Source: Geovibrio ferrireducens (GTDB taxonomy: Bacteria > Chrysiogenota > Deferribacteres > Deferribacterales > Geovibrionaceae). Taken from it: a stretch of 64,000 nucleotides of DNA. Below the pieces are notes generated by a model. That model was not told the DNA's origin. It was given only the letters and a program-made list of their open reading frames with translations, and ran no database searches. Shown piece after piece: positions 20,233-29,121 of this stretch (position 1 is its first letter; every line of letters starts with the position of its first letter). The stretch is from positions 186,001 to 250,000 of the forward strand of contig NZ_JAJAPB010000002.1 of assembly GCF_026226615.1 (NCBI RefSeq), in the 5' to 3' direction. Both the position numbers and the translations under genes were made by a program.

Positions 20233-21599
20233 GACTGAGCAGAGGGGGGATATTCCTCAAGATATTCATCTCATTCTGGGTGAGTCTCATAGCTTTCAGC
20301 ATACTGAGTATTTTCCTTTACGTCGTGTCTGACAAGGACTTCGTGCGTATACTCTCAATCAAGGCTCAGCACTCAAACGAAATCAACCTGAACATCCTCT
20401 TTGTTGATAAAAGCCTGTCAATGGATACAGACAGCTTTATAAAATATGTCAGAAAAACCTCATCCGGCTCAAATAACAAATCCTACATCTTCAATAAAAA
20501 TTTTGAAGAGGTCACAGGGCAGCCCTTCCCGGAGGAGGCGATGGAGACAGTGACTACCCTTGCCAAACAAAAACTCCGTGTTATAAGACAAATAAGCGAA
20601 AGCAACATTTTTAATGCCTTTGTTCTGCGTGACTCAGCGGGAAACATGCCCGAAAACGCCTCTTATCTCCTCACCGTATACAGCAGACCGGATCGCAGAA
20701 CAGTAGTTATGGTGTGGGTTAAAGAGTATTTTCAGGAAATCGTTCTGCACATCATAATAATATCCCTCATCAGCTTCTACCTTGCAAAACACCTGACCAT
20801 ACCGTTAAAGGAGATTAACGAAGCATCTGACAAAATATCGCAGGGCTCCTTTGACATCTCCCTCAGCAGCGTTGCCCAAAGAAATGATGAATTCGGCGAA
20901 CTGGCTTATAAATTCATGATAATGGCCGAACGCCTCGAAGAGAACAGACAGCAGCAGATAAGAATGTTCCGCGATATTTCCCATGAGCTGAGATCCCCGC
21001 TGACAAGAATGCGTCTGGCAATAGAGCTGGCGCTGGCCAAGGCTGACCAGCCCACAGCCAAGCTCCTTAACCGCATAGAGACCGAGTGGAACCGCATGGG
21101 CACGATGATAACAGATCTGAAAGCAATCTCAGACTGCACTGGAAAACAGATTCAGTTTGAGTATTTCGACATATGCACACTGATAGAAAACCTTATGCCT
21201 GACTTCCATTTCGAGGCAGAGGCCTCCGGCAAGAGAATCATATTCAGCGGGTGCTCCTGCTACAAAATTCAGGGGAATAAGAGGCTGCTCTCCAGCGCCA
21301 TTGAAAATGTGGTGAGGAACTCACTGAAATATGCCCAAAGCAGGATAGAAATAAATATAAGCGCGGATGATTCCTTTGTTTCGGTTGAGGTTACAGATGA
21401 CGGTCACGGTGTGCAGGAAGAAAACCTTGAGAGAATCTTCATACCCTTCTTCCGCGAAAATGCCGACAGAGACAGGCAGACAGGAGGGACAGGGCTTGGT
21501 CTTGCCATAGCCAAACGCGCTGTTGACCTGCATAACGGTACAATCAGCGCCGCCAATACTGACGAAGGGTTCAGAATTATACTGAAACTGCCTGTTTAA
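20229..21599 (+). CDS. Envelope-stress sensor histidine kinase (CpxA-like)
   Basis: This 456-residue kinase starts with TTG overlapping the regulator stop. It has a membrane helix near residues 10-30, a periplasmic sensor domain of about 140 residues, a second helix (VLHIIIISLISFYLAKHL), HAMP, a HisKA motif FRDISHELRSPLTRMR, N-box ENVVRNSLKYA and G-boxes DDGHGVQEEN and GGTGLGLAIAKRAV. The HELRSPLTR motif and gene partner suggest CpxA. A Spy/CpxP-like gene lies just downstream on the other strand, which strengthens the Cpx reading. Confidence 0.92.
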   Translation: MRLSRGGIFLKIFISFWVSLIAFSILSIFLYVVSDKDFVRILSIKAQHSNEINLNILFVDKSLSMDTDSFIKYVRKTSSGSNNKSYIFNKNFEEVTGQPFPEEAMETVTTLAKQKLRVIRQISESNIFNAFVLRDSAGNMPENASYLLTVYSRPDRRTVVMVWVKEYFQEIVLHIIIISLISFYLAKHLTIPLKEINEASDKISQGSFDISLSSVAQRNDEFGELAYKFMIMAERLEENRQQQIRMFRDISHELRSPLTRMRLAIELALAKADQPTAKLLNRIETEWNRMGTMITDLKAISDCTGKQIQFEYFDICTLIENLMPDFHFEAEASGKRIIFSGCSCYKIQGNKRLLSSAIENVVRNSLKYAQSRIEINISADDSFVSVEVTDDGHGVQEENLERIFIPFFRENADRDRQTGGTGLGLAIAKRAVDLHNGTISAANTDEGFRIILKLPV

Positions 21600-21613
21600 G
21601 CTCTGTTCCGCCG

Positions 21614-22033
21614 TTAAGGCCTGTCCGGAAAAGGCGGTGGTGGCGGCGGCCCGAAACCATTCATGGGCGGTGGCGGAGGAGGATTCCTCTTAAATCTCTC
21701 ATGGAGTTCATACAGCTTTTTCATCTGCGCGTCATCAAGCACATCATCCATATTCCTGAAAGTTTCTTCGAAAATACTGTCCGCTTCCTTCTTGGTTCTG
21801 TCCCTGAGAGCATCAGCCTTGGGACGGGCTTCATCAAGGATGCGCCTGATTTCGGCGGACTGCTCCGGTGTGAGCTTAAGCTCTCTTTCAAGCATGGAGT
21901 GTATCTTGGCCGCTATGTCGTGCGGCTCCTTGCGCATATTATGAAACTGGGCAATGCGGTAAATATTCATAGCTATTGCGCCGGTTACAAAACCGATAAG
22001 AAATATAATCAGAATATAAACATATTTTTTCAT
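21614..22033 (-). CDS. Spy/CpxP/CnrX-like periplasmic stress protein with proline-rich tail
   Basis: The 139-residue protein has one N-terminal membrane anchor (YVYILIIFLIGFVTGAIAM), then a helical domain with the LTxxQ-like motif KLTPEQSAEIRRIL and a second helix region DAQMKKLYELHERF. The tail is made of two poly-proline runs with NGFG between them. Spy/CpxP/CnrX proteins bind misfolded proteins or metals and gate a partner kinase or sigma factor. It ends 15 bp from the convergent CpxA-like gene and is preceded by a sigma factor and a small membrane protein on its own strand, so it could serve either system. Confidence 0.75.
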   Translation of the reverse strand: MKKYVYILIIFLIGFVTGAIAMNIYRIAQFHNMRKEPHDIAAKIHSMLERELKLTPEQSAEIRRILDEARPKADALRDRTKKEADSIFEETFRNMDDVLDDAQMKKLYELHERFKRNPPPPPPMNGFGPPPPPPFPDRP

Positions 22034-22040
22034 GGGATAC

Positions 22041-22319
22041 CTAGATTATAACGCCTGACACACCGGCAACCAGCAGTTCCATGAGATAAATGGTTTTTTC
22101 CTGCACCATATAATTTTCGGTGACGAAAAGCACAGCCAGAAGAACGCAAAGCACAGGCACAAGCACCGCGAAAGCGGATGTTTTCACAACAGAGCATTCC
22201 GTTCCTGCGGCAAGAGCCTTTCTGTAGGCTCTATCGGCAAAGTATTCACCCGGAATGACGTTTCTCCCTGATCTGCTTGCTTCGGCAAGTTCGTCCATCA
22301 GTCGTTTTTTATTATCCAT
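22041..22319 (-). CDS. Small membrane protein, candidate anti-sigma factor
   Basis: The protein starts at ATG 22319 (MDNKKRLMDELAEASRSGRN), overlapping the end of the ECF sigma gene by 8 bp. It has about 92 residues, with a soluble N-terminal part of some 45 residues and one or two hydrophobic segments (SAFAVLVPVLCVLLAVLFV and IYLMELLVAGVSGVII). The size, topology and coupling to an ECF sigma gene match known small anti-sigma factors such as CnrY, but no Zn-binding anti-sigma motif is seen. The function is inferred from context only. Confidence 0.6.
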   Translation of the reverse strand: MDNKKRLMDELAEASRSGRNVIPGEYFADRAYRKALAAGTECSVVKTSAFAVLVPVLCVLLAVLFVTENYMVQEKTIYLMELLVAGVSGVII

Positions 22320-22920
22320 AGTTACTGTCCCTGATTCCCATTCTCTTAAGCGCGTCAGAAAGTTTTCTTTTGGCACGAAAGGTTCTTACCTTAACCCCTG
22401 CCCTTGTCATATTCATAACATCCGCCGCCTCAGCCGCGGAGACACCGTCGAAATATACCAGTTCTATAAGTATTCTGTCCTTCGGAGAAAGCACCAGCAT
22501 CGCCCTGTCGAGAATCATCCTGAGATGCATCTGCCTGTTTTTTCTCTCAAACTCATCGCCCGCGCTTTCGGATTCCAGCTTTTCTATCAGGTTTCCGCTC
22601 TCATCGTTCAGGCTGCTGAGGGTTGTTTCATTCTTTCTGTACTCACGCCGCCAGTAATCACAGCAGCAGTTTATGCTCACTTTTTTAAGCCAGCCTCTGA
22701 CTTTTTCAGAATTATCCAATGTTTTCAATGACTTGTAAACCTTTATAAAAACTTCCTGTGCAATATCCTCGGTCATATCCTCCGGAACATGCCTCCCCAC
22801 GGTTTCAAAAACCAGCGACTCGAATCTTTTGATGAAGATTCTGAAATGCTCATATTCCCCGTTCACAAGGCTCTTTATAAGCTCACTGTCGGAAATATCA
22901 TGCTCTGATTTACTGCACAT
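22312..22920 (-). CDS. ECF-type RNA polymerase sigma-70 factor
   Basis: The 202-residue protein has region 2 (FRIFIKRFESLVFETVGRHVPEDMTEDIAQEVFIKVYKSL with KVRGWLKKVSINCCCDYWRR) and region 4 (VLSPKDRILIELVYFDGVSAAEAADVMNMTRAGVKVRTFRAKRKL). It directs polymerase to a small stress regulon. Three genes on the same strand, sigma factor, small membrane protein and Spy/CnrX-like protein, form an apparent operon that recalls cnrYXH of Cupriavidus in logic though not in gene order. The linker between regions 2 and 4 is acidic and Ser-rich. Confidence 0.9.
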   Translation of the reverse strand: MCSKSEHDISDSELIKSLVNGEYEHFRIFIKRFESLVFETVGRHVPEDMTEDIAQEVFIKVYKSLKTLDNSEKVRGWLKKVSINCCCDYWRREYRKNETTLSSLNDESGNLIEKLESESAGDEFERKNRQMHLRMILDRAMLVLSPKDRILIELVYFDGVSAAEAADVMNMTRAGVKVRTFRAKRKLSDALKRMGIRDSNYG

Positions 22921-22973
22921 TCAATATAATATTCTTCCGCTTTTTTGTTTTCTCAGTCAATCCATAATTTATC

Positions 22974-23013
22974 GGGGCGGAAGGGTCTGTCGGAGCCCTG
23001 TCCGCCCCTTTTC
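22974..23013. repeat. Intergenic GC-rich hairpin
   Basis: GGGGCGGA and TCCGCCCC arms enclose an inner stem AGGGTCTG..GGAGCCCT in the 146-bp gap between the sigma gene and the acidic protein gene. TTTT follows on the plus strand only, although both flanking genes are on the minus strand. It may act as a transcription stop or insulator. Confidence 0.4.
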
Positions 23014-23066
23014 GGGTGGTGTGCGTCCTGTCCGAAATTTTGCGTCATCTTAACTGTCATTAATCC

Positions 23067-23807
23067 TTAGGCTTCGCTGAAGAGGAGCGAGTTCATCATC
23101 ATAGAGTATCTGTACTCAAAAGAACCCTTCTCATCATCTGTTGAGGTCATTTTTTCCAGCGCACTGAGCAGCATCTGCGAAATCCGGCTGAGATCCTCTT
23201 CCTCCGCTGCTGCCTGCGCCGTCTCTTCGGCCTCTTCTGTTTCATCCGCTTCTGAAATACTCAGAGCTGTGTCAGTTTCTGAATCTTCCTCGGCTTCTGC
23301 GAGCGCTTTCAGAAGTTCCAGAAGTGATTCCTCTGTGCTTTCGGCAGATTCATCTGCCTGTGGTGTTCCACCCATAGGTGGCGGAGGGGGTGTGCCTCCT
23401 TCCATAGGCGGTCTTCCGCCCTGCATGCCGTACATCCCGCCCGCAGGGGCATTCTGCTGCATGCTGTAAGCCTGCTGAGCCATTTCAGCAAGGCTTACGC
23501 CCTGCTCTTCTGCGTAGGCTTTCAGTTCGTCCGAAGCTGAGTCCGCAACGCTTTGCGCATCGAACTCTTCTTCGCTTTCCGCTGCTTCCTTGATGGCGTT
23601 TCTGAAGTCTTCCATGTCTGTCTGAAGTTCTTCGGGCATATTCACCATAAAGCTGCCCATTTTGCTTATCTCAGCCCTGTCCGATGAGGAAAGGGAAGCA
23701 AAACGGCTGTTCTGGCTGTTTTCTTCGGTTTTGCTGCCGGAGGAAACCTGGGTCAGCCCGCTGATCTTCAGGTTTTCGTAAAGACCGCTTGAAGCAGTAA
23801 TTATCAT
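23067..23807 (-). CDS. Acidic low-complexity protein of unknown function
   Basis: I do not recognise this 246-residue protein. It has no signal peptide or membrane segment. The first 50 residues are Ser-rich (SSGLYENLKISGLTQVSSGSK), residues 55-115 are a charged helical region, and a Gly/Met/Pro-rich patch follows (PAGGMYGMQGGRPPMEGG, then TPPPPPMGG). An acidic Ala/Glu/Asp segment comes next, and the end is FEYRYSMMMNSLLFSEA. The opening MIITASSGLYE and the composition suggest a structural or secreted accessory protein. A 209-bp gap separates it from the divergent perR-katA. The reading frame has consistent codon use, so it is probably a real gene. Confidence 0.65.
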   Translation of the reverse strand: MIITASSGLYENLKISGLTQVSSGSKTEENSQNSRFASLSSSDRAEISKMGSFMVNMPEELQTDMEDFRNAIKEAAESEEEFDAQSVADSASDELKAYAEEQGVSLAEMAQQAYSMQQNAPAGGMYGMQGGRPPMEGGTPPPPPMGGTPQADESAESTEESLLELLKALAEAEEDSETDTALSISEADETEEAEETAQAAAEEEDLSRISQMLLSALEKMTSTDDEKGSFEYRYSMMMNSLLFSEA

Positions 23808-23970
23808 GGGTCATCCTCCCTGAAGTCTTATTCGGCATCCTGCCTGATACATCACAAGACGAAGCGCTGTTTTCTGCGGTTACATATATTTTGATCTGGT
23901 AAAATTAAATTATTAAATTATTTATCTGCTGTTGATCTTGACTGATTACAGATAAAGAATTAATATCAAT

Positions 23971-23985
23971 TTATAATGATTACAA
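23971..23985 (+). promoter_or_regulatory. PerR box upstream of perR-katA
   Basis: TTATAATGATTACAA matches the PerR operator consensus TTATAATNATTATAA at all but one position. It lies 32-46 bp before the perR-like ATG, so the operon is probably repressed by its own product and induced by peroxide. Confidence 0.8.
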
Positions 23986-24016
23986 AGTTGTTTTCATTAT
24001 AGCAAAGAAGGGGTAG

Positions 24017-24451
24017 ATGAAGAACACCAACGAAAACACAGCGGCGGAACTGGCAGAAAAGAATATCAGACCCTCATTTCAGAGGGTGCGCATTCTGGCC
24101 TACATGAAAGAGAACCTCTGCCACCCCACAGTGGAAAAAATCTATCACGATCTTCACACAGAGATCCCCTCGCTCTCAAAAACCACTGTGTACAACACTC
24201 TTAATCTCTTTGTCGAGGCCGGTCTGGTGCGGGTTCTGAACATTGAGGACAACGAAACAAGGTACGACATAGTTATGAAAAGCCACGGACACTTCAAATG
24301 CGAATCCTGCGGGGAGATATTCAACTTCAGGATTAATCTGGACGACTTTGCCGCCGATGAGCTCGGCGGTTTCAGAATAAACGACAGAAACGTTTATTTC
24401 AAAGGCATATGCCCAGCATGCCAGAAAGCGAAAAATAAGGAGGTAGAATAA
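24017..24451 (+). CDS. perR: Peroxide-responsive Fur-family repressor (PerR-like)
   Basis: The 144-residue protein has the Fur winged-helix ([54 protein letters not shown]). A dimerisation domain follows with a His-x-His-like site in [16 protein letters not shown] and a structural Zn site formed by CESC plus CPAC near the C-terminus. Asp residues in YDIV and FRINLDDF fit PerR-type metal sites. It overlaps katA by one base (TAATG), and a PerR box lies upstream, so PerR is preferred over Fur or Zur. Confidence 0.88.
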   Translation: MKNTNENTAAELAEKNIRPSFQRVRILAYMKENLCHPTVEKIYHDLHTEIPSLSKTTVYNTLNLFVEAGLVRVLNIEDNETRYDIVMKSHGHFKCESCGEIFNFRINLDDFAADELGGFRINDRNVYFKGICPACQKAKNKEVE

Positions 24452-25914
24452 TGGACAAAAAGAAGAAACAGAAACTGACAACCGTTGCCGGCGCTCCCGT
24501 TGTAGACAATCAGAATGTTCAGACCGCAGGCCCCAGAGGCCCTATGCTGCTCCAGGATGTATGGTTTCTTGAAAAACTTGCTCATTTTGACCGGGAAGTG
24601 ATACCCGAAAGAAGAATGCACGCCAAAGGCTCCGGCGCATTCGGCACTTTTACCGTTACACACGATATAACCAAGTACACCAAGGCTAAGATATTCTCCA
24701 AAATCGGTAAAAAGACTGATATGTTCGTCCGTTTCTCCACCGTTGCCGGAGAAAGGGGCGCTGCGGACGCGGAAAGGGACATCCGCGGATTTGCCATGAA
24801 GTTCTACACCGAAGAGGGCAACTGGGATCTCGTGGGCAACAACACCCCGGTTTTCTTCCTGCGCGACCCGCTGAAATTCCCCGACCTTAACCATGCTGTT
24901 AAACGCGACCCCAGAACAAACATGAGAAGCGCAAAAAACAACTGGGATTTCTGGACATCGCTCCCCGAAGCTCTGCATCAGGTGACAATCACCATGAGCG
25001 AAAGGGGCATACCGCAGTCATACCGCCACATGCACGGCTTCGGCAGCCATGCATTCAGCATGATAAACGAGAAAAATAAGCGGGTATGGGTGAAATTCCA
25101 CCTTGTTTCACAGCAGGGGATCAAAAACCTTACTGACGGAGAAGCGGAAAAAGTAATCGGCAAATGCCGTGAAAGCCACCAGAGAGACCTGCTTGAAAGC
25201 ATAGACAAGGGTGATTTTCCCAAATGGAAAATGTACATCCAGGTTATGACGGAAGAGCAGGCCAAGAAAATGCCCTACAATCCGTTTGACCTTACAAAAG
25301 TCTGGTATAAAAAAGACTTTCCGCTTATCGAAGTCGGGTATTTTGAACTGAACAAAAACCCGGAAAACTACTTTCAGGATGTTGAGCAGGCAGCCTTCAA
25401 TCCCGCAAATATTGTGCCGGGGATCGGCTTTTCACCGGATAAAATGCTTCAGGGCAGGCTGTTCTCATACGGCGATACCCAGCGTTACAGGCTCGGCGTG
25501 AACCACCACCAGATTCCCGTTAATGCACCGAAATGCCCCTTCCACAGCTACCACAGGGACGGACAGATGCGTGTTGACGGCAACCGCGGCGCAACACTTG
25601 CCTATGAGCCCAACAGCTACGGAGAATGGCAGGAGCAGCCTAAATTCCGTGAGCCTGAGCTTGAACTTCAGGGCGGGGCATGGAACTGGAACTTCCGTGA
25701 GGATGATGATGACTACTTCACTCAGCCCGGACTGCTTTTCAGGCTTATGACACCCGCTCAGCAGCAGGTGCTCTTTGAGAACACAGCAAGGGCTATGGGT
25801 GACGCACCGGAAGAGATCAAAATACGCCACATCGGCAACTGCATGAAGGCAGACCCCGAATACGGCAAAGGCGTTGCCAAGGCTATGAAAATCGACATTA
25901 AAAAGGTTAAGTGA
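24451..25914 (+). CDS. katA: Haem catalase KatA (monofunctional)
   Basis: Catalase breaks down H2O2 to water and oxygen in the cytoplasm. The 487-residue length is that of small-subunit clade 3 catalases. It has the active-site His region [27 protein letters not shown], the distal Asn region [24 protein letters not shown] and the haem-ligand Tyr motif [19 protein letters not shown]-binding type residues HHQIPVN follow. It has no signal peptide. It is co-transcribed with perR and ends before a strong terminator. It protects an oxygen-sensitive metabolism that includes nitrogenase. Confidence 0.96.
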   Translation: MDKKKKQKLTTVAGAPVVDNQNVQTAGPRGPMLLQDVWFLEKLAHFDREVIPERRMHAKGSGAFGTFTVTHDITKYTKAKIFSKIGKKTDMFVRFSTVAGERGAADAERDIRGFAMKFYTEEGNWDLVGNNTPVFFLRDPLKFPDLNHAVKRDPRTNMRSAKNNWDFWTSLPEALHQVTITMSERGIPQSYRHMHGFGSHAFSMINEKNKRVWVKFHLVSQQGIKNLTDGEAEKVIGKCRESHQRDLLESIDKGDFPKWKMYIQVMTEEQAKKMPYNPFDLTKVWYKKDFPLIEVGYFELNKNPENYFQDVEQAAFNPANIVPGIGFSPDKMLQGRLFSYGDTQRYRLGVNHHQIPVNAPKCPFHSYHRDGQMRVDGNRGATLAYEPNSYGEWQEQPKFREPELELQGGAWNWNFREDDDDYFTQPGLLFRLMTPAQQQVLFENTARAMGDAPEEIKIRHIGNCMKADPEYGKGVAKAMKIDIKKVK

Positions 25915-25917
25915 CCT

Positions 25918-25946
25918 GAGACTGCTTCACTTCGTTCGCAATAACG
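25918..25946. repeat. Dispersed intergenic repeat, short copy
   Basis: GAGACTGCTTCAC..TTCGCAATAACG directly after katA resembles the right arm of the longer inverted repeat at 62358-62437. Such GCTTC/GCAATGACG elements are common intergenic repeats in several anaerobes. No gene is involved. Confidence 0.5.
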
Positions 25947-26010
25947 GCAGGTTACGCCGCTGCGTGGAGTGCAGCCGATGAGGAACTCTAAGCTTTACGA
26001 GAACAATTCA

Positions 26011-26040
26011 GGGGCGGGCAGAAAAGTCCGCCCCTATTTT
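26011..26040 (+). terminator. Intrinsic terminator after perR-katA
   Basis: GGGGCGGGC and GTCCGCCCC arms with a short A-rich loop are followed by TATTTT on the plus strand. It lies 97 bp after the katA stop and just before the end of the convergent ABC ATPase gene. Confidence 0.85.
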
Positions 26041-26059
26041 AAACAAACATAAAAAAATC

Positions 26060-27091
26060 TTATATCTTCTCTGCCGGGCTCAGGAACTTTTCCATCTCAA
26101 AATCTATCTTTTCGCCCGATCTCAGCATGTTTCTGATACTCAGGATTTTTGCGTCATACGCTTCCAGAACGGAGAGACTGACTTTCTCCTTAGCACCTGT
26201 CTCAATCACAGCGGCAATTCCGCCGTTGCTGATTGCAATGCGCCTGTTGCCCATAAGCGCCAGAATCGGGTCGTGGGTGGACATGAGCACGATCTTCTCT
26301 TTCTTCACAAGTAGATCCAGAGCCTTTTTCCTGTCCACTCCCGCATTCTCTATTTCATCAATTAGAACAATCGGCGATGAACTGAGCAGGGCGGTATCCG
26401 CTATCATCAGCGCTCTGGACTGGCCGCCTGAAAGCTGAGTCAGCGCCGTTGTGCGCTCGAACTTCTCACCAGCAAGCTCATTGGCACACTCTATAACAGA
26501 TGCCACCGTGCCCTCTATATCCACAACCATGCGGCTTGAGGCGTGCATGGCGACAAAGCTTTCCACATTGAGATCAACCACAAAGTTCATATTCTGCGAA
26601 AGCTGAGCCACAAGCTTGTTCTCGAAACGGAAGCGCTCCTCCTGCGAGGGTGTTTTCCCGTCTATAAGGATTGTTCTTCCCGTGGGTGTGTCCTTCTGCG
26701 CAAAGCATTCTATATCCGCCAGAAGGCGGCTTTTGCCGGAACCTGTGGGGCCGACTATGCACATTATATCTCCGGGACGCAGCTCAATTTCCACATTTTC
26801 GGCGCGGCCGCTCTTATCCGTTCCGCCCACAACCGTGAGCGAATTAAGCCTGCGTCTTGAGCCCTTCACAAGCGCTGCCGCCTGCTCCATAAACTCAAGA
26901 AAATGTGTGCGCATCTGCTCATGCGACAGACCCGCATCCTCCATTGTCTCCTCATCCACGGATTCTATAAGCTCCTCAGGAGTCTGGAGACTGTCCTTCC
27001 ATGAAAGACCGATGGAGCGGAAATAATCCCCCGCGTAGGGGTGCTCCTGAAGCAGTCTGCCGAAAGGCACTTTCAGAAGGTGCTTACTCAT
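26060..27091 (-). CDS. Soluble ABC-type ATPase with DUF1858-like N-terminus (molybdenum-linked cluster)
   Basis: The 343-residue protein has about 90 N-terminal residues (FGRLLQEHPYAGDYFRSIGLSW) resembling the DUF1858 fold of its neighbour. An ABC ATPase domain follows with Walker A VGPTGSGKSRLL near residue 115, Q-loop AQLSQNMNF, signature TQLSGGQSRALMIA, Walker B SSPIVLIDEIE and H-loop LMSTHDP. No permease gene lies nearby and the protein has no membrane segment. It overlaps the GTPase gene by 8 bp and is the last gene of a three-gene operon behind a ModE-like site. A metal-handling or metallocofactor role is an inference; import in the usual ABC sense seems unlikely. Confidence 0.82.
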   Translation of the reverse strand: MSKHLLKVPFGRLLQEHPYAGDYFRSIGLSWKDSLQTPEELIESVDEETMEDAGLSHEQMRTHFLEFMEQAAALVKGSRRRLNSLTVVGGTDKSGRAENVEIELRPGDIMCIVGPTGSGKSRLLADIECFAQKDTPTGRTILIDGKTPSQEERFRFENKLVAQLSQNMNFVVDLNVESFVAMHASSRMVVDIEGTVASVIECANELAGEKFERTTALTQLSGGQSRALMIADTALLSSSPIVLIDEIENAGVDRKKALDLLVKKEKIVLMSTHDPILALMGNRRIAISNGGIAAVIETGAKEKVSLSVLEAYDAKILSIRNMLRSGEKIDFEMEKFLSPAEKI

Positions 27092-27788
27092 AGGGAACCG
27101 CCTCTTTGAATGTCATCTTCTTCACATTACCTTTCTGGTGGGCGACACCTATATCCGTTTCTCCCACGCAGTAAGGGCAGATGGCAGCGGGAATCGAGAA
27201 GCGGAGCCTTGCACCCTCAAGGGATGAAACCTCTGAGGCTTCATCAAATGAGAAGCTCAGATCATAAGCCCCTTGCCCTGTGATTCCGTTTACGAACATA
27301 ACTGCCGCCTTGGGGTTAGCCTGACGCACACGGAACGCGAAAACCTCCCTTTCTGCCTGAGAGACTATGTCCCCCTTGGTGATTACCGCTATGTCCGCGT
27401 AACGGAGCATAGGCCCTATCTTCTGCGGTGTGTCCACCCCTGAGAGGCAGTCAATGACACATACGGCTGTAACGCCTTTTATATGAGGCGCACAGCGGTT
27501 GCAAAGTCCGGCGCTTTCGCTTATTAGCACGTCAAAGCCCTTCTCTTTGCCCCACTGAACACAGTCGTCAATATTGCTTACGAAGTAGTGGTCAGGGCAC
27601 AAATTTCCGGACAGCCCTGTCACAACTGTAAGTCCGGCCTGAGTATAAAGCCTGTGGTCAAGGGCTGAGAGGCAGTCAAATTTTACTATGCCTATCTTCC
27701 CTTTGTATTTGCTCAGGTATTCTGCTGTTTTTATAATAACCGAGGTTTTCCCCGCTGACGGGGGCCCGGCAACTGTAATAAGCTTCAT
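27084..27788 (-). CDS. P-loop GTPase of CobW/HypB/UreG type with Cys motifs
   Basis: The 234-residue protein begins MKLITVAGPPSAGKTSVIIK (P-loop). It has a Walker B-like Asp region DVLISESAGLCNRC, a guanine-specificity-like VITKGD (TKxD) and three Cys sites: NLCPDHYF, CNRC and CPYC near the C-terminus. These features match the SIMIBI GTPases that deliver metals to enzymes (HypB, UreG, CobW, MobB-like). It sits between the binding-protein-like gene (18-bp gap) and the ABC ATPase gene (8-bp overlap). The ModE-like operator upstream of the operon suggests molybdenum or tungsten; nickel or zinc cannot be excluded. Confidence 0.82.
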   Translation of the reverse strand: MKLITVAGPPSAGKTSVIIKTAEYLSKYKGKIGIVKFDCLSALDHRLYTQAGLTVVTGLSGNLCPDHYFVSNIDDCVQWGKEKGFDVLISESAGLCNRCAPHIKGVTAVCVIDCLSGVDTPQKIGPMLRYADIAVITKGDIVSQAEREVFAFRVRQANPKAAVMFVNGITGQGAYDLSFSFDEASEVSSLEGARLRFSIPAAICPYCVGETDIGVAHQKGNVKKMTFKEAVPYE

Positions 27789-27806
27789 CTGTCTTCCTTT
27801 CTCTTT

Positions 27807-29048
27807 TCAGCGGATAACAACATGCAGTTTTTTGCCCTGCTCTTTTTTACGCTGTCTGAGCTTTTCCATAAACCTGTCGTTCAGGTCATCAGAGAAGGCT
27901 TTCATGTCCCTTTCCCTTATGAAATCCCAGCCGAGCCATTTGATTTTCGCCCCTTCGGGCAGGCTGTTCTCAGCTTCCGGGTGAACGGAGGGGAAAAAAG
28001 AGGATGACATAATGGATGCCAGTTCCTTTCCTGTCATATAGTCTATGACAGGCTTAAGCCTCTCTTTTTCGCTCTTTTTGACAAGCATATACATGGGGCT
28101 TGCCATTGCTCCGTCCTCCGGCCAGATTATCTCAGTGTGTTCGGTATTCGGGCAGGATTTAGCAAAAAACCAAGGCAGAACATATATCGCAGCGCCGTTT
28201 GACATGGAGCTGCCCGCCGCTTTTGCCATCTGTGAGGCATGCCAGCCGTCCCTTATATTGGGAAGCAGCCTGTCCAGCCCCTCCTGCCCGTAATCCTTCC
28301 AGATATTCACAAGGAGAACCTCGCTGATATAGTCGTCACTGCCGCCGACGATGATGTTGTTTTTGTATTCCGGCCTGAGCAGATCGCTCCAGCTTCGGGG
28401 AACAGGGAGATCTTTAAGCTTCTTGTAATCCACAAGAATTACGTAGGTATAAACCGCATAAACTGTGTAAACACCAAGCGGATCTTCTATCCCTGCTGAG
28501 GCAAACGGTTCGGGCATGGGCTTCATCTGGCAGGACTCATAGTAACCGCTGTCAAGAAAGCGGGATGTGAACTGGCTTCTGTAAAATGAGCCGAAGCCTA
28601 TGGAACCAACTATATCGGGCAGTTCGTCAATATTGTGCGACTGCCATATATCCTCGTAAGGGTCTGCCCCGCCGCAGCCCATCGGCACGAAGCTGACAAA
28701 CTTTTCACCTGTCTTCTCAAGGTGCTTAAGCATGGCCTCTTCGTATGATTCCTTGAAAAGGTGCTTCACTGGGCAAACCATGTAACCGAGGAAATCCGGT
28801 TTAACAGGGGGTGCATCCTCCGTGTAGAGCATCGGAGTTTCACATGCCTCTATGCGCTTTTCCAGCAGTGGGAGAAAAATTTCGGGGTTAAGCTCCCTCA
28901 TCTTCATAAACGAAGCAAGGGTAAGGGTTTTAAGGAATGAACCGTTCGAAGCGAACACTCCGAGTCCGTTCATCATGAACAGTTCCTTTGTTTCGGGAAA
29001 ATCCGCAAAAATGTCTGAAATACTCATTTCAGGCCTGATATTTTTCAA
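27807..29048 (-). CDS. Cytosolic DUF1858 plus solute-binding-protein-like protein
   Basis: The protein of 413 residues has an N-terminal DUF1858-type domain (MSISDIFADFPETKELFMMNGLGVF) and then a two-lobed extracellular-binding-protein fold of the AfuA/FbpA kind. Recognisable parts include PKPDFLGYMVCPVKHLFKE, DELPDIVGSIGFGSFY, VPRSWSDLLRPEYKNNIIVGG and GYMTGKELASIMSS-like segments. It has no signal peptide, so it should act in the cytoplasm, which is odd for this fold. I chose the TTG start at 29048 because a perfect AAGGAGG lies 5 nt upstream; a GTG at 29108 is open but has no ribosome site. It heads the three-gene operon with a ModE-like box 74 bp upstream of the start. Confidence 0.8.
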   Translation of the reverse strand: MKNIRPEMSISDIFADFPETKELFMMNGLGVFASNGSFLKTLTLASFMKMRELNPEIFLPLLEKRIEACETPMLYTEDAPPVKPDFLGYMVCPVKHLFKESYEEAMLKHLEKTGEKFVSFVPMGCGGADPYEDIWQSHNIDELPDIVGSIGFGSFYRSQFTSRFLDSGYYESCQMKPMPEPFASAGIEDPLGVYTVYAVYTYVILVDYKKLKDLPVPRSWSDLLRPEYKNNIIVGGSDDYISEVLLVNIWKDYGQEGLDRLLPNIRDGWHASQMAKAAGSSMSNGAAIYVLPWFFAKSCPNTEHTEIIWPEDGAMASPMYMLVKKSEKERLKPVIDYMTGKELASIMSSSFFPSVHPEAENSLPEGAKIKWLGWDFIRERDMKAFSDDLNDRFMEKLRQRKKEQGKKLHVVIR

Positions 29049-29121
29049 GACTGCCTCCTTGAAACCGCGCGGGATGACGCACGGAGATAATATAGCCTGA
29101 TCCGTCACTTATAATAACGAC

